Position numbers and translations under genes: made by a program
In this document: positions 8,484 through 17,086 of the stretch, in pieces
Layout of the letters: every line of letters starts with the position of its first letter
How positions within the stretch are numbered: the first letter of the stretch is position 1
Notes under the pieces: model-generated
Told to the model about the DNA's origin: nothing
The model's input: the letters and a program-made list of their open reading frames with translations, nothing else
Database searches by the model: none
Source: a virus
DNA: 38,527 bases
Strand: one strand, 5' to 3'
IMG/VR virus record: IMGVR_UViG_3300025102_000093
Coordinates: 1-38,527 of that record

Positions 8484-8610
8484 ACAAAAATTTGTAAACT
8501 TTGTACCAAGGCCTAAACCTAGGAAACGTCCTGGTCGTCATAAAAAAAGACTTTCAAAAAGTGAAAAAAGAAGTTATAAAAAATATAATAAACAAGGACG
8601 AGGAAAATGA
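8476..8610 (+). CDS. Small highly basic protein (44 aa)
   Basis: The sequence MAKQKFVNFVPRPKPRKRPG is followed by a Lys/Arg-dense tail ending GRGK. Nearly half of the residues are Lys or Arg. It overlaps both neighbours (8 nt upstream, ATGA downstream). Such tiny basic proteins recur at this place in related phages. Charge suggests binding to DNA or RNA, for example packaged DNA, but no fold is recognisable. It is easily missed by gene callers because of its length. Confidence 0.65.
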   Translation: MAKQKFVNFVPRPKPRKRPGRHKKRLSKSEKRSYKKYNKQGRGK

Positions 8611-8804
8611 ATGATTTACCTAAAATACCAGCTGAAGCTAAAGAAATAATAAAAAATAAAAGGACAGGAAAAGTTTATGCTAGTAAAGCTGATTTTGATT
8701 CTGATGTTGCTGATCCCAATAGTGATACTACTGCTGATGATTTTAGACAAGATTTAGAAATTACTGTAACAAGAATACCAATGGGTATTCATACAAAAAA
8801 ATAA
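8607..8804 (+). CDS. Small acidic conserved protein (65 aa)
   Basis: MNDLPKIPAEAKEIIKNKRT, then an acidic middle (DFDSDVADPNSDTTADDFRQ) and a short beta C-terminus. Starts in ATGA overlap with the basic 44-residue protein and ends in TAATG overlap with the glycosyltransferase. The adjacent basic and acidic pair could form a complex; this is inference from charge only. No named family recognised. Confidence 0.65.
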   Translation: MNDLPKIPAEAKEIIKNKRTGKVYASKADFDSDVADPNSDTTADDFRQDLEITVTRIPMGIHTKK

Positions 8805-9733
8805 TGGAACCCAGAGGCGCAACAGAAATTCAACATGAATTGTTAGAAAAGTATGTTTCAAAAGATCTATTAGATAAATTTCAAATCTGCACATCTATTC
8901 CAGGAAAAGTTCCTTTGAATCCAAATAAAATAAATATTCTTTGGCAAAAAAATTCTTATGATCAACCTAACTTACAAAAGTTTTTTTCTGATCCTAATAG
9001 GCATAACGAATATGATTGGTATATTTTTAACAGTCATTGGAATTTTGAAAAATTTAGATATTTCTTTAACATTCCAACTGAAAGATGCACAGTAATTAAA
9101 AATGGTGCTCATCACTTTCCAAAGAGAAAAATTTATAAAAAAGGAGATCCAATAAAAATTTTACATCATTGTACACCTTGGAGAGGTTTGAATGTTTTAT
9201 TACTTGCAATGCAAATGGTAAAAAATCCTAATGTTACTTTAGACGTTTATAGTTCTTGTCATGTTTATGGTAGTGAGTTTGTAAATAAAGTTGATAAAGA
9301 TTTTACTGAATTGTATAACCAAGCTAAGAGTTTACCAAATGTAAATTATATAGGATACAAACCAAACGAATATATTTTAGAACATATGACAGATTATGAT
9401 TTATTTGTTTATCCATCTATTTTTGAAGAAACATTCTGCGCATCTGCTTTAGAGGCTTTAGCTTCTGGCTTACATGTCATTACTACAAATTTTGGAGCAC
9501 TACCTGAAACTTGTGCTGAGTGGCCTGTTTACATAAATTACACATTAGATAAAGAATTAATGGCTAGCTCTTTTGCACAAGCAATTGATGTTACTTCAAG
9601 CTATTTACATACAGACGTAATTCAAAAACATTTAGATGAACAACAACAATATTATAAAAAATTTTATAGTTGGGAAAAAAAGGGTATTGAATGGACAAAT
9701 TTTTTACAAGGAGCCTTAAATGTCAAACGATAA
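8804..9733 (+). CDS. Glycosyltransferase, GT4-like (GT-B fold)
   Basis: 309 residues. The C-terminal Rossmann domain is clear: 'IKILHHCTPWRGLNVLLLAM' (start of domain 2, 'xxPxRGL' type), 'VNYIGYKPNEYILEHMTDYD' and 'VYPSIFEETFCASALEALAS' with the Glu-x7-Glu element that contacts the nucleotide sugar, then 'GLHVITTNFGALPETC'. The N-terminal domain is short. Expected reaction: transfer of a sugar from a nucleotide-sugar donor. Placement between virion genes suggests glycosylation of a phage structural protein or of host surface glycan. It overlaps the next, unrelated glycosyltransferase by 14 nt. Confidence 0.8.
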   Translation: MEPRGATEIQHELLEKYVSKDLLDKFQICTSIPGKVPLNPNKINILWQKNSYDQPNLQKFFSDPNRHNEYDWYIFNSHWNFEKFRYFFNIPTERCTVIKNGAHHFPKRKIYKKGDPIKILHHCTPWRGLNVLLLAMQMVKNPNVTLDVYSSCHVYGSEFVNKVDKDFTELYNQAKSLPNVNYIGYKPNEYILEHMTDYDLFVYPSIFEETFCASALEALASGLHVITTNFGALPETCAEWPVYINYTLDKELMASSFAQAIDVTSSYLHTDVIQKHLDEQQQYYKKFYSWEKKGIEWTNFLQGALNVKR

Positions 9734-10595
9734 ATATGTAAATGAAGACACTTATCAAACGCTTACTGAACTAAAAATAGAACCTCAGTCTAATTACGAA
9801 TCTGCAATCACTCCATTATGGAAACCAGAAAAAGATGAGTTTACTAAGTATGATGTATTTGTTGGAACACCTGTACATAGTGACGTATCTATACATTATA
9901 CACAAGCACTTATAGAATTCCAAAAAGAATGTTTTTTAAAAAAAATGAGAGTATCTTTTCATTTAATTAAATCGTCTTTAGTTACTCAGGGTAGAAATTT
10001 ATGTGTTTCTGGATTTTTAGAATCAAATGCAACGCATTTATTATTTATTGATTCTGACATTTATTTTCAAGCTAAATCAATTTTTGCAATGCTCAAAGCT
10101 AATAAGCATGTAATATCTGTGCCATACCCTTTAAAAACTTTAATGTGGGAAAAAGCTTTTAACAAAATGCAACAAGGAAAAATAAAACATCCAGATGATA
10201 TTAGAAGAGCATTACATACTTACCCAATGAAAGTACCTAATATAAATAATATAAATCTTAATAAAGGTGTAATGGAAGTTACTGATTCTCCTACGGGATG
10301 TATGCTTATAAAAAGAGAAGTCATTGAAAAAATGATTGAGAAGTATCCTGAAAAATCTATTGTTCAGAAAACAGTTATCAATGGACAATATGTTAACAAG
10401 CCAAATATGTGGAATTTTTTTGATACAATTCATGATCCTAAAACAAAAACATTTAATGGGGAAGATTTTGCTTTTTGTCAGCTATGGAGAAATATAGGTG
10501 GTAAATGTTATGCTTACGTAAATGATTCAATAGTCCATGTGGGTGAGCATCAGTATCAAGGCAAGTTTCACGATGAGTTGATAGCCCTTAAATAA
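9720..10595 (+). CDS. Glycosyltransferase-like protein, GT-A fold
   Basis: 291 residues. 'DVFVGTPVHSDVSIHYTQAL' (first strand), 'SSLVTQGRNLCVSGFLESNA' and 'THLLFIDSDIYFQA' with an Asp-Ser-Asp (DxD) metal and nucleotide site identify a GT-A fold. 'DSPTGCMLIKREVIEKM' and 'GEDFAFCQLWRNIGGKCYAY' match the acceptor-side ED-type motif. Related proteins are common in large and marine phages. The donor and acceptor are unknown. Coupling with the upstream GT4-like gene suggests the two act on one glycan. Confidence 0.75.
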   Translation: MSNDKYVNEDTYQTLTELKIEPQSNYESAITPLWKPEKDEFTKYDVFVGTPVHSDVSIHYTQALIEFQKECFLKKMRVSFHLIKSSLVTQGRNLCVSGFLESNATHLLFIDSDIYFQAKSIFAMLKANKHVISVPYPLKTLMWEKAFNKMQQGKIKHPDDIRRALHTYPMKVPNINNINLNKGVMEVTDSPTGCMLIKREVIEKMIEKYPEKSIVQKTVINGQYVNKPNMWNFFDTIHDPKTKTFNGEDFAFCQLWRNIGGKCYAYVNDSIVHVGEHQYQGKFHDELIALK

Positions 10596-10606
10596 AATGT
10601 TAATAT
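10578..10606 (+). promoter_or_regulatory. Sigma70-type promoter for the internal virion protein operon
   Basis: TTGATA (10578-10583), a 17-nt spacer and TAATAT (10601-10606); predicted start near 10613, giving a leader of about 19 nt before the ATG at 10632. It overlaps the end of the upstream glycosyltransferase gene and is the best -35/-10 pair in the left half. Confidence 0.7.
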
Positions 10607-10631
10607 ATGCTATTATTAGGGAAAATAGTAT

Positions 10632-11537
10632 ATGGATCCATTTACACTTGCATTAGCCACATTTGGCGTACAGAAACTTAGAGGAAAATCAACTAGAACA
10701 GCATTAAAAGATGCTGCCCTTGTGGGTGGTACAACTTTTGGTATAGGCCAATTAGGTGGCATGTCACGTTTTGCAGGCACACCTTTTGCATCGGCTACAC
10801 AAGGTTTTAGAGGGAGTGCTTTTAGTGGTATTCCAGGGATGCAAGGCAACAATTTTTTAACAAGAATAATAGGACAAAAAGGTTCTCCAAAAAAAGAGAT
10901 TATTAAAAATGCAGCTGGAGAAGTCATACAAGATGCAGCACCAGCAGTCAAAGGATCTGGAATTTTAGGTGCAGATACTGGAACTAAGCTAATTGCAGCT
11001 TCAACAATACTACCTTTATTAGCAGGAGATGATGAAGAAGTTAAACCTCCTTTTACAGAAGAAGATTATAAAAAAGCTTACGAAGAACAATCAAAAAAAT
11101 TAGAAGGCGGATTTAAATCTGTAGACATGAAAACTGCTACACCTTCAAGGGCAGACGTGACGGGCTCTAACATGTTTTATGCTAATGAGGGTGGATTAGC
11201 TACAATGCTTCCAAAATATAATCAGGGAGGAGTAAATTACTTACCATCAAAAGTTGATCATGATGAAAACGATGTTAACAACTATGTAAGAGCAACTGGT
11301 TACGTAGAAGACGGAGCAGGTGTAGGTGATAAAGATGAAGATACAATGTTAGCTCAATTAGCTGATGGTGAATTTGTTTCAAGAGCAGATGCAGTTTTAG
11401 GAGCTGGTATTTTATCTGGTGCAGATCCAAAAAATTTTAAAGGAATGAGAAAAGCAGGAGCAGATTTTTTTTATAATCAACAAAAACAATTTAAAAGAAT
11501 TTACGATATAACAAATGCAAGCAAAAAAACAAATTAA
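10632..11537 (+). CDS. Virion-associated protein with 'ADGEFV' motif
   Basis: 301 residues. The first 60 are Gly/Ala/Phe-rich (LVGGTTFGIGQLGGMSRF), suggesting membrane-active or flexible sequence. The C-terminus has 'DEDTMLAQLADGEFVSRADA' followed by 'VLGAGILSGAD'. In my experience this motif recurs in virion-morphogenesis genes of uncultured marine podoviruses. Function is unknown; an internal or head-tail structural role is likely from the operon. Its ATG is 26 nt after the predicted -10 box. The 3' end overlaps the next gene by 23 nt. Confidence 0.65.
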   Translation: MDPFTLALATFGVQKLRGKSTRTALKDAALVGGTTFGIGQLGGMSRFAGTPFASATQGFRGSAFSGIPGMQGNNFLTRIIGQKGSPKKEIIKNAAGEVIQDAAPAVKGSGILGADTGTKLIAASTILPLLAGDDEEVKPPFTEEDYKKAYEEQSKKLEGGFKSVDMKTATPSRADVTGSNMFYANEGGLATMLPKYNQGGVNYLPSKVDHDENDVNNYVRATGYVEDGAGVGDKDEDTMLAQLADGEFVSRADAVLGAGILSGADPKNFKGMRKAGADFFYNQQKQFKRIYDITNASKKTN

Positions 11538-11973
11538 AAAAGGTGTAGAGGTTTTAGAGATCTATCCTAAAATTCTAAATGAATATTGGAGTCTTTGTGA
11601 GTTCATGCTACGAGAGGGTTTAAAATATGATGGTGACCCTATGTCCATAGAACAATTAAAAGAATACATTCAAAATGACAAAGCTGGATTATTTATGATG
11701 TTCGGTTCAGATGATGGTGTTCACTATAAAGTTTTTGGAGTTTGTGTTTTGAGAATTATGCCTCTTCCAAATTACTCACAATGTGAAGTAATTCTTTTAA
11801 AAGGAGAGAAGAGAGAATTGTGGCAAGATGAATTGGCTGATACAATTGAAAAAGTTGCAAGAATAAATGATTGTAAAAAAATTGCAGTTCATGCAAGACC
11901 AGGATGGCAACCTTTTTTAAAAACAAAAGGTTGGGGTGTAAAAAGATATTTATATACAAAGGAGATTAAGTAA
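11515..11973 (+). CDS. GNAT-like protein of the internal virion module
   Basis: 152 residues. The order of 'VFGVCVLRIMPLPNYSQCEV', 'ELADTIEKVARINDCKKIAV' and 'HARPGWQPFLKTKGW' matches the beta4, alpha3 and beta5-alpha4 layout of GCN5-type acetyltransferases. The acetyl-CoA pyrophosphate loop is not obvious, so the protein may be a structural derivative. Similar short proteins sit among internal virion genes of podoviruses. It overlaps both neighbours (TAATG at the 3' end). Confidence 0.6.
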   Translation: MQAKKQIKKGVEVLEIYPKILNEYWSLCEFMLREGLKYDGDPMSIEQLKEYIQNDKAGLFMMFGSDDGVHYKVFGVCVLRIMPLPNYSQCEVILLKGEKRELWQDELADTIEKVARINDCKKIAVHARPGWQPFLKTKGWGVKRYLYTKEIK

Positions 11974-12836
11974 TGAGTTTTATATTTGGTGGCGGAGGCG
12001 GAGGCGGTGGCTCCTCAACAGGAACACAAACTGCCATAACTAGAGAAGCCCCTGGAGTAGAGGCTAGAAAGTTATCGTTATATGATGAAGCTGCAAGACT
12101 AGCGTCATCACCCGTAAATTTACCCGCAGTTCAAGTAGCACCTATAAGTGGTATTGAACAAGCTGCAGTTAGACAAGCTGGACAAACAGGAGTTGGTGCT
12201 CCTACAACCACAGCTGGTATAGGATCATTATTGGGTGCACAACAAACTGCTGCAGCAGGACCTAACATTTCACAATTTTTTAATCCATTTCAATCATACG
12301 TTACTGACGAAATAAATAGACAATCTGCTATGGCACAAAATCAATTAGGTGCACAAGCAGTTGCTTCAGGGGCTTTTGGTGGTGGTAGACAAGGAATTGC
12401 TCAAGCTGAACTGGAAAGAGCTAGACTTGCACAAGTGGGTCAAGCGCAAGCTCAAGGATTTCAAACTGCATTAGGAGCTGCCCAACAACAACAAAATTTA
12501 TTAAGTGGAACTCAACTTGCTGCAGGACAAGCTTTAGGAAGAATGGGTCAACAACAACAAGCGATGAGTCTTGCTGATATACAAGCACAGTTACAAGCTG
12601 GGGCAGTACAAAGAGGTATTGGACAAGCACAATTAGATGCACAAAGGCAAACCGCTTTGCAAAGAGCATATGAACCATATCAAAGAATTGAATTCTTAAA
12701 AGGTATCATGACAAATTTACCTACAACACAAAGCACACTTACAGCAACCACGGCTCCCGGTGCGAACCCTATTGGACAGGCTCTTGGTGCTGGCTTAGGT
12801 GCATATTCTACATATAATTTAATGCAACCGAGGTAA
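11973..12836 (+). CDS. Ala/Gln/Gly-rich internal virion or ejection protein
   Basis: 287 residues. It starts with a poly-Gly run (residues 6-13), then a long Ala/Gln-rich helical region with 'VASGAFGGGRQGIAQAELER' and 'LAQVGQAQAQGF' and the C-terminal signature 'AYEPYQRIEFLKGI'. This combination is widely conserved in marine podovirus-like genomes and is usually annotated as a structural protein. The amphipathic Ala/Gln composition is typical of ejected internal proteins; the role is inferred. Its start overlaps the upstream stop. Confidence 0.65.
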   Translation: MSFIFGGGGGGGGSSTGTQTAITREAPGVEARKLSLYDEAARLASSPVNLPAVQVAPISGIEQAAVRQAGQTGVGAPTTTAGIGSLLGAQQTAAAGPNISQFFNPFQSYVTDEINRQSAMAQNQLGAQAVASGAFGGGRQGIAQAELERARLAQVGQAQAQGFQTALGAAQQQQNLLSGTQLAAGQALGRMGQQQQAMSLADIQAQLQAGAVQRGIGQAQLDAQRQTALQRAYEPYQRIEFLKGIMTNLPTTQSTLTATTAPGANPIGQALGAGLGAYSTYNLMQPR

Positions 12837-12837
12837 T

Positions 12838-13740
12838 ATGGATAAAGTTTTAACAAGAAAAATGTTTCGAGATAGATATTTTCAAATGCATAAACCAAAA
12901 CAATTTAATAAAGGTGGAATTGCTAACATTCAACATTTTCAAGAGGGTGGTATGTCGTCTAGAGAAAAAGCTATTATTGCAGCAACCTTTGCTGCTCCTT
13001 TGTTACAATCAACACAAAGACAAGGAGAAAGCGCATTGAGTGGTGTTCTTAGAGCAGTTGGTCAAGGTGCAGAAAAATTACCATCTACTTTAATCGCAAT
13101 ACAAGAAGAAAAACAAAAAAATAAAAAAAGCACAGAAAGTATTAGAGCTGCAACTGATGCTGAAAAAGCATCTCTTGGATATAATGTAAAAGATAGATTA
13201 ATTGTAAAAGTAAAAGATGGAGAAGTAGTTGATATCAAAGATAAACCTACTTTTGGTGAAAGAGAAAAAGCTGGTAAAAGATATACAACCTTACGTGCAG
13301 CCGATGATATTTTAAAAGATATTCAAGAAGGTGCAGATTCGGGTCCTATAGCAGGTCGTATTGCAAAAGCTACAGCAGCACTTGGTATGAATGCTAAAGC
13401 TGCAAACTTTAATACAAAACTAGAAACATTCAGAAAAGAGGCTATTGCTGCACTTAGGGGTGCACAAGTAGGTCCTTTAGAGGAAGCTAGTTTCAACGCT
13501 ATCTTGCCATCAATAAACGATCCTGAAAATGTAATTGTTGAAAAAATTAGAGTTGCTAAAAATAAAATTCAACAATTAGATGACAGACTAGGTGCTGGCG
13601 GTGTTGTGACAGATCCTAACACTGTAGATTATTACAGTTCAGCATTTAATAAATTTGGTATCAACGCACAAGATATAACATATGATCAAAGCCTAGACTT
13701 TTATTCTTTTGACGAGTCGGGTAACTTAGTAAAGGATTAA
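12838..13740 (+). CDS. Internal virion protein, helical
   Basis: 300 residues, mostly helical and Lys/Ala-rich. The N-terminus 'FNKGGIANIQHFQEGGMSS' carries a 'GG(I/M)' linker motif like those in neighbouring virion proteins. The centre has 'LRAADDILKDIQEGADSGPI' and a long helical segment (RKEAIAALRGAQVGPLEEAS), while the C-terminus is 'DFYSFDESGNLVKD'. Not a named family. Strong co-location with the neighbouring ejection-type proteins, separated by 1 nt on each side, indicates one transcript and a virion role. Confidence 0.6.
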   Translation: MDKVLTRKMFRDRYFQMHKPKQFNKGGIANIQHFQEGGMSSREKAIIAATFAAPLLQSTQRQGESALSGVLRAVGQGAEKLPSTLIAIQEEKQKNKKSTESIRAATDAEKASLGYNVKDRLIVKVKDGEVVDIKDKPTFGEREKAGKRYTTLRAADDILKDIQEGADSGPIAGRIAKATAALGMNAKAANFNTKLETFRKEAIAALRGAQVGPLEEASFNAILPSINDPENVIVEKIRVAKNKIQQLDDRLGAGGVVTDPNTVDYYSSAFNKFGINAQDITYDQSLDFYSFDESGNLVKD

Positions 13741-13741
13741 C

Positions 13742-16141
13742 ATGGGACAAATAAATGTGAAAGGTCTTGGTGTTGTAAACATAGAGGGTGAAACTCCTAC
13801 TGCTGAAGAAAGTAAAAAGATTGGAGAAGCATTATCTGAAATTAATAGTAATTTAGTAGGTGATGCTGTTGCTGATGAAGCTACACAAAAATATACAAAC
13901 GATCCATCATTTGGAAGAATTCTTACAGAAGCTGGTTTATCTATCGTTGGTGCATTAGGAACTGGTGCTAAATTTTTACCAGGAATAGCTGGTAGAGTTG
14001 GTATGCTATCTCAACCTTTTATAAAAGCATTACTGAAAACTTCAGCTGGAGCTGCAGCTGGTGGTGGTGCGGGTGCTATTGTTGCACAAACATTTGATCC
14101 AAAAGAAAATGTAGTTAAAGAAGTTGTAAGAGCTGCAACTGAAGGGGCAGCAGCAGAATTAATTGGTGGACCAATAGTAATTAAGGGTGGTCAGTACGTT
14201 TCAAAAATTTTAGGTAAACCTGAAGGATATGCAAAATTATTAGAAGGTGCAAACGAGGCTGAAAGCACATTAAGAATGAAAGCTAATGAAATTTTATATG
14301 GTAAAGCAGGAGCTAACTTTATTGCTAAAACTGCTGATGGCGCAATTAGACCTATAAAAGAACAAGTAGAACTACAAGCAAAAAGAACTATTGATGACGC
14401 AGCTATAAAAGATTTTATGGAGAAAAATAATATTCCTGAATCAAAATTTCAATCATTAAAAGACACTGCACAAGAAATGCAAAAAGGTTTGACCCCAGGT
14501 GTTAAAACAGAAAATAGAACACTTAACATTATTGAGAATGTAGTATCAAAAGCTTTATTTGGTGGTGGTGCATTAGAAAGAAGAAGAGGATCTGCACAAG
14601 CAATAGGCTCTTTTGTTTCAAGAGATATTGTAGATAGTTTTCAAGCTATAACTGCGGGTGGAATTAAAATTACTGACAAAGAAGCTTTAGGTAATTTCTT
14701 TTTTAAAACAATTACTGATGCAGACAGAATGTTTAAAACTGCGTCTGATGCTATGTATAAAAGAGTAGATGACGCCCTAATAAGTGCTTCAGGAAAAAAT
14801 ACAAAAATGATGCCTGTTCTACCAATTGAAGGTAAAGGAGGTTTGCAAGAAACATTAATTAAATTAAGACAACAAGCAGCTTTAGGTATTGAAGAAGCTA
14901 ATCCTTTGACTCCTACACTTAGAGTTATAAATAGAAAATTCGAAACAGCTGCAGCTGAATATGGTGGTAAATTAAGCTATGCTCAAGCTAGTGCGATTAG
15001 ATCTGATCTTGCGGGTCAGTTACAAGCGTTAAGAGCTTCAGGTCAAAGTAAAGCTGCGGGTCAATTAAGTGAATTAGTTCGAGTTTTTGATGAAACTTTA
15101 TCTCCAGAAAATTTAACTAAAAGTGGATTAGATCCACAGGCAGGAAAATTTTTACAAGAGGCAAATGAATTTTATGAAGGCGGTATGGACATATTTCAAC
15201 GAGGCAGTTTGAATGCAGTATTGGCAAAAGGTGTTGGGGCTAACAAAGATATTGGTGATATATTTTCTGCAGTTTTTAAAACAGGTGATAAATCAGATTT
15301 AGTAGGTAAGGTTGCTGAACAAATTAAAAGTCTACCTAAATTTACAAAATATGTAGATGAAAATGGAGTTGTTAGACAAATTACTAAAAAACAATCAGAT
15401 GACTTACTTCAATCTTTTAAAGGACAGTTTTTGAATCAAGCATTAGAAGCATCTAAAGAAATAGATCCACAATTTGGTACTATAATTAAAGGGAAAGATT
15501 TTGCAGCTCGGTTAGAAAAACAAGCATTAAGTATGAAAAAATTATTTTCGCAAGATGAGATTGGAGAGATAAATAAATTAATTAAAACTTTAGCATTTGC
15601 ACAAGGAGATCTAACAAGAATGAAAGGTCTTCCTGGTGGCGTATTTATTCAGTTGAAACAAGCAGGTGCAGCTGGGCAATTACTACAATTAGGTGGAGCT
15701 GGTTTTGGTTTAGCTACAGGAAATATTTTACCTGCTGTTGCAGTTTTAGCTACTCCAGCTTTTTTAGCTAAAGGTTTACTAAGTCCTAAATTTCAAAAAT
15801 TAATATTTGATTCTTACAAAGCACCAAGTGCGCCTAAATCTGCTGCAGCTATGAGACAGTTGATTGGAAGAATGTTTAGTGATGGTTATATACTTGAAGA
15901 TGAAAAAGATAAAGCACTAGCACAATTAGAATTATATGAAGAGGCAATAAAAGAAGGTGGTGAGCCAACTGCATTGGCTGAAGCAGAAAGCGTGCCATTA
16001 CCTAATGTATCACAAGGTAACTTTCCTGTAATAAATCAAGGAGGTGGTGCTACTCCAACTGGTGCAGCAAATCCACAACTAGCACAAGCCTTAAATTTAT
16101 TTAATAAAGGTGGAATAGTAAGTGCCAAAAAAACAATCTAA
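13742..16141 (+). CDS. Large internal virion (ejection-type) protein
   Basis: 799 residues. The N-terminus 'GQINVKGLGVVNIEGETPTA' is a small beta element seen on several phage ejection-type proteins. Two Gly/Ala-rich hydrophobic stretches occur around residues 55-125 and another around 645-680 (LLQLGGAGFGLATGNILPAV), compatible with membrane insertion. The rest is long helix. Size and place (last large gene of the virion operon, before a holin-like gene) fit the biggest of the internal proteins that help DNA cross the host envelope. No transglycosylase or peptidase motif is visible. A tape-measure protein is the alternative. Confidence 0.65.
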   Translation: MGQINVKGLGVVNIEGETPTAEESKKIGEALSEINSNLVGDAVADEATQKYTNDPSFGRILTEAGLSIVGALGTGAKFLPGIAGRVGMLSQPFIKALLKTSAGAAAGGGAGAIVAQTFDPKENVVKEVVRAATEGAAAELIGGPIVIKGGQYVSKILGKPEGYAKLLEGANEAESTLRMKANEILYGKAGANFIAKTADGAIRPIKEQVELQAKRTIDDAAIKDFMEKNNIPESKFQSLKDTAQEMQKGLTPGVKTENRTLNIIENVVSKALFGGGALERRRGSAQAIGSFVSRDIVDSFQAITAGGIKITDKEALGNFFFKTITDADRMFKTASDAMYKRVDDALISASGKNTKMMPVLPIEGKGGLQETLIKLRQQAALGIEEANPLTPTLRVINRKFETAAAEYGGKLSYAQASAIRSDLAGQLQALRASGQSKAAGQLSELVRVFDETLSPENLTKSGLDPQAGKFLQEANEFYEGGMDIFQRGSLNAVLAKGVGANKDIGDIFSAVFKTGDKSDLVGKVAEQIKSLPKFTKYVDENGVVRQITKKQSDDLLQSFKGQFLNQALEASKEIDPQFGTIIKGKDFAARLEKQALSMKKLFSQDEIGEINKLIKTLAFAQGDLTRMKGLPGGVFIQLKQAGAAGQLLQLGGAGFGLATGNILPAVAVLATPAFLAKGLLSPKFQKLIFDSYKAPSAPKSAAAMRQLIGRMFSDGYILEDEKDKALAQLELYEEAIKEGGEPTALAEAESVPLPNVSQGNFPVINQGGGATPTGAANPQLAQALNLFNKGGIVSAKKTI

Positions 16142-16337
16142 TAAAGATACCCTTGCTCATCAAAGAATCGATGATCATGAGAAGTTATGTAGAATTATGC
16201 AAGAAGAAACTAACAAAAAAATAAATGACGTACATCAAGATATCCATAGGCTTGAAAAGATAATGATAGCATCTACAGGCTTTTTGATGACATCTATGAT
16301 AGGAATAATTGTTGCTCTTATATTGAAATTAAATTAA
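16122..16337 (+). CDS. Holin-like or XhlA-like small membrane protein
   Basis: 71 residues, GTG start at 16122, overlapping the upstream gene by 20 nt. The first 45 residues are polar and coiled-coil forming (IDDHEKLCRIMQEETNKKIN), followed by one transmembrane helix (TGFLMTSMIGIIVALILKL) at the C-terminus. This N-in coiled coil plus C-terminal membrane anchor is the layout of XhlA-type lysis proteins. It is the only lysis candidate seen; no endolysin was recognised nearby, so a purely structural role remains possible. Confidence 0.55.
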   Translation: MPKKQSNKDTLAHQRIDDHEKLCRIMQEETNKKINDVHQDIHRLEKIMIASTGFLMTSMIGIIVALILKLN

Positions 16338-16345
16338 AAGACCTT

Positions 16346-17086
16346 GTGCGTCTTATCAGAGAAAATAACAGTTTCATAATTACTGATCTAAAAAGAGAAT
16401 CTAAATACGACTATCAGAAATATACACGAGACAACGACCTCGGCTCACGGCACTATAATGTTGGTAACAAAAAAATACCGAGTGTTACAACCATATTATC
16501 GGCTACACAATCTGAAGAAAAGAAGGCAGGACTAGATGCTTGGAGAGAAAGGGTCGGATACCAAGAAGCTGCTAGAATTACCTCTCAGGCAGCTCTCAGA
16601 GGGACGGAGATGCACTATGTACTAGAAAACTACATAGATGGGCGTGGATACCTAAATCTCTCTCCAGAGGGGGCTCAGGCACGTCTAATGGCACATGAAA
16701 TAGTAAACAATCTAGATAAGTTGAAAATAGTGTATGGCAATGAGGTTTGTCTAGCATACGAGGATCTATGGGCAGGAGCCACTGATGTGGTGGGTTTATA
16801 TGATGATAAGCCTACAATATTAGACTTCAAACAAAGTAATAAACCTAAAAGAGAAGAATATGTTGAAGATTATTATTACCAAATAGCAGCATATTCACTA
16901 GCCCACAAAAAACAATATGGACCAATAACACAAGGACTTATATGTATTTGTACTAAAGATGTGATCTATCAAGAGTTTAAAATGGACGAGATAAAATTAA
17001 AAGAATATGAAGATAAGTGGATGGAAAGAGTAAACAAGTATCATGAAACTAAAGCCACTTCTGAACCTGCTCTCCAAGAGTCTTAG
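16346..17086 (+). CDS. PD-(D/E)XK exonuclease (recombination type)
   Basis: 246 residues from a GTG. Core motifs: 'RGTEMHYVLENYI' (helix with the conserved Glu/His), 'EDLWAGATDVVG' (catalytic Asp), 'TILDFKQSNKPK' (Asp-Phe-Lys, the E/D-x-K element) and 'EYVEDYYYQIAAYSLAH' (Gln-x-x-x-Tyr helix). This full set identifies a lambda-exonuclease/RecB-like nuclease of the type encoded by many marine phages. Likely role: DNA end resection in recombination or host DNA degradation. Its 3' end overlaps by 38 nt the 3' end of the convergent helicase gene on the other strand. Confidence 0.8.
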   Translation: MRLIRENNSFIITDLKRESKYDYQKYTRDNDLGSRHYNVGNKKIPSVTTILSATQSEEKKAGLDAWRERVGYQEAARITSQAALRGTEMHYVLENYIDGRGYLNLSPEGAQARLMAHEIVNNLDKLKIVYGNEVCLAYEDLWAGATDVVGLYDDKPTILDFKQSNKPKREEYVEDYYYQIAAYSLAHKKQYGPITQGLICICTKDVIYQEFKMDEIKLKEYEDKWMERVNKYHETKATSEPALQES

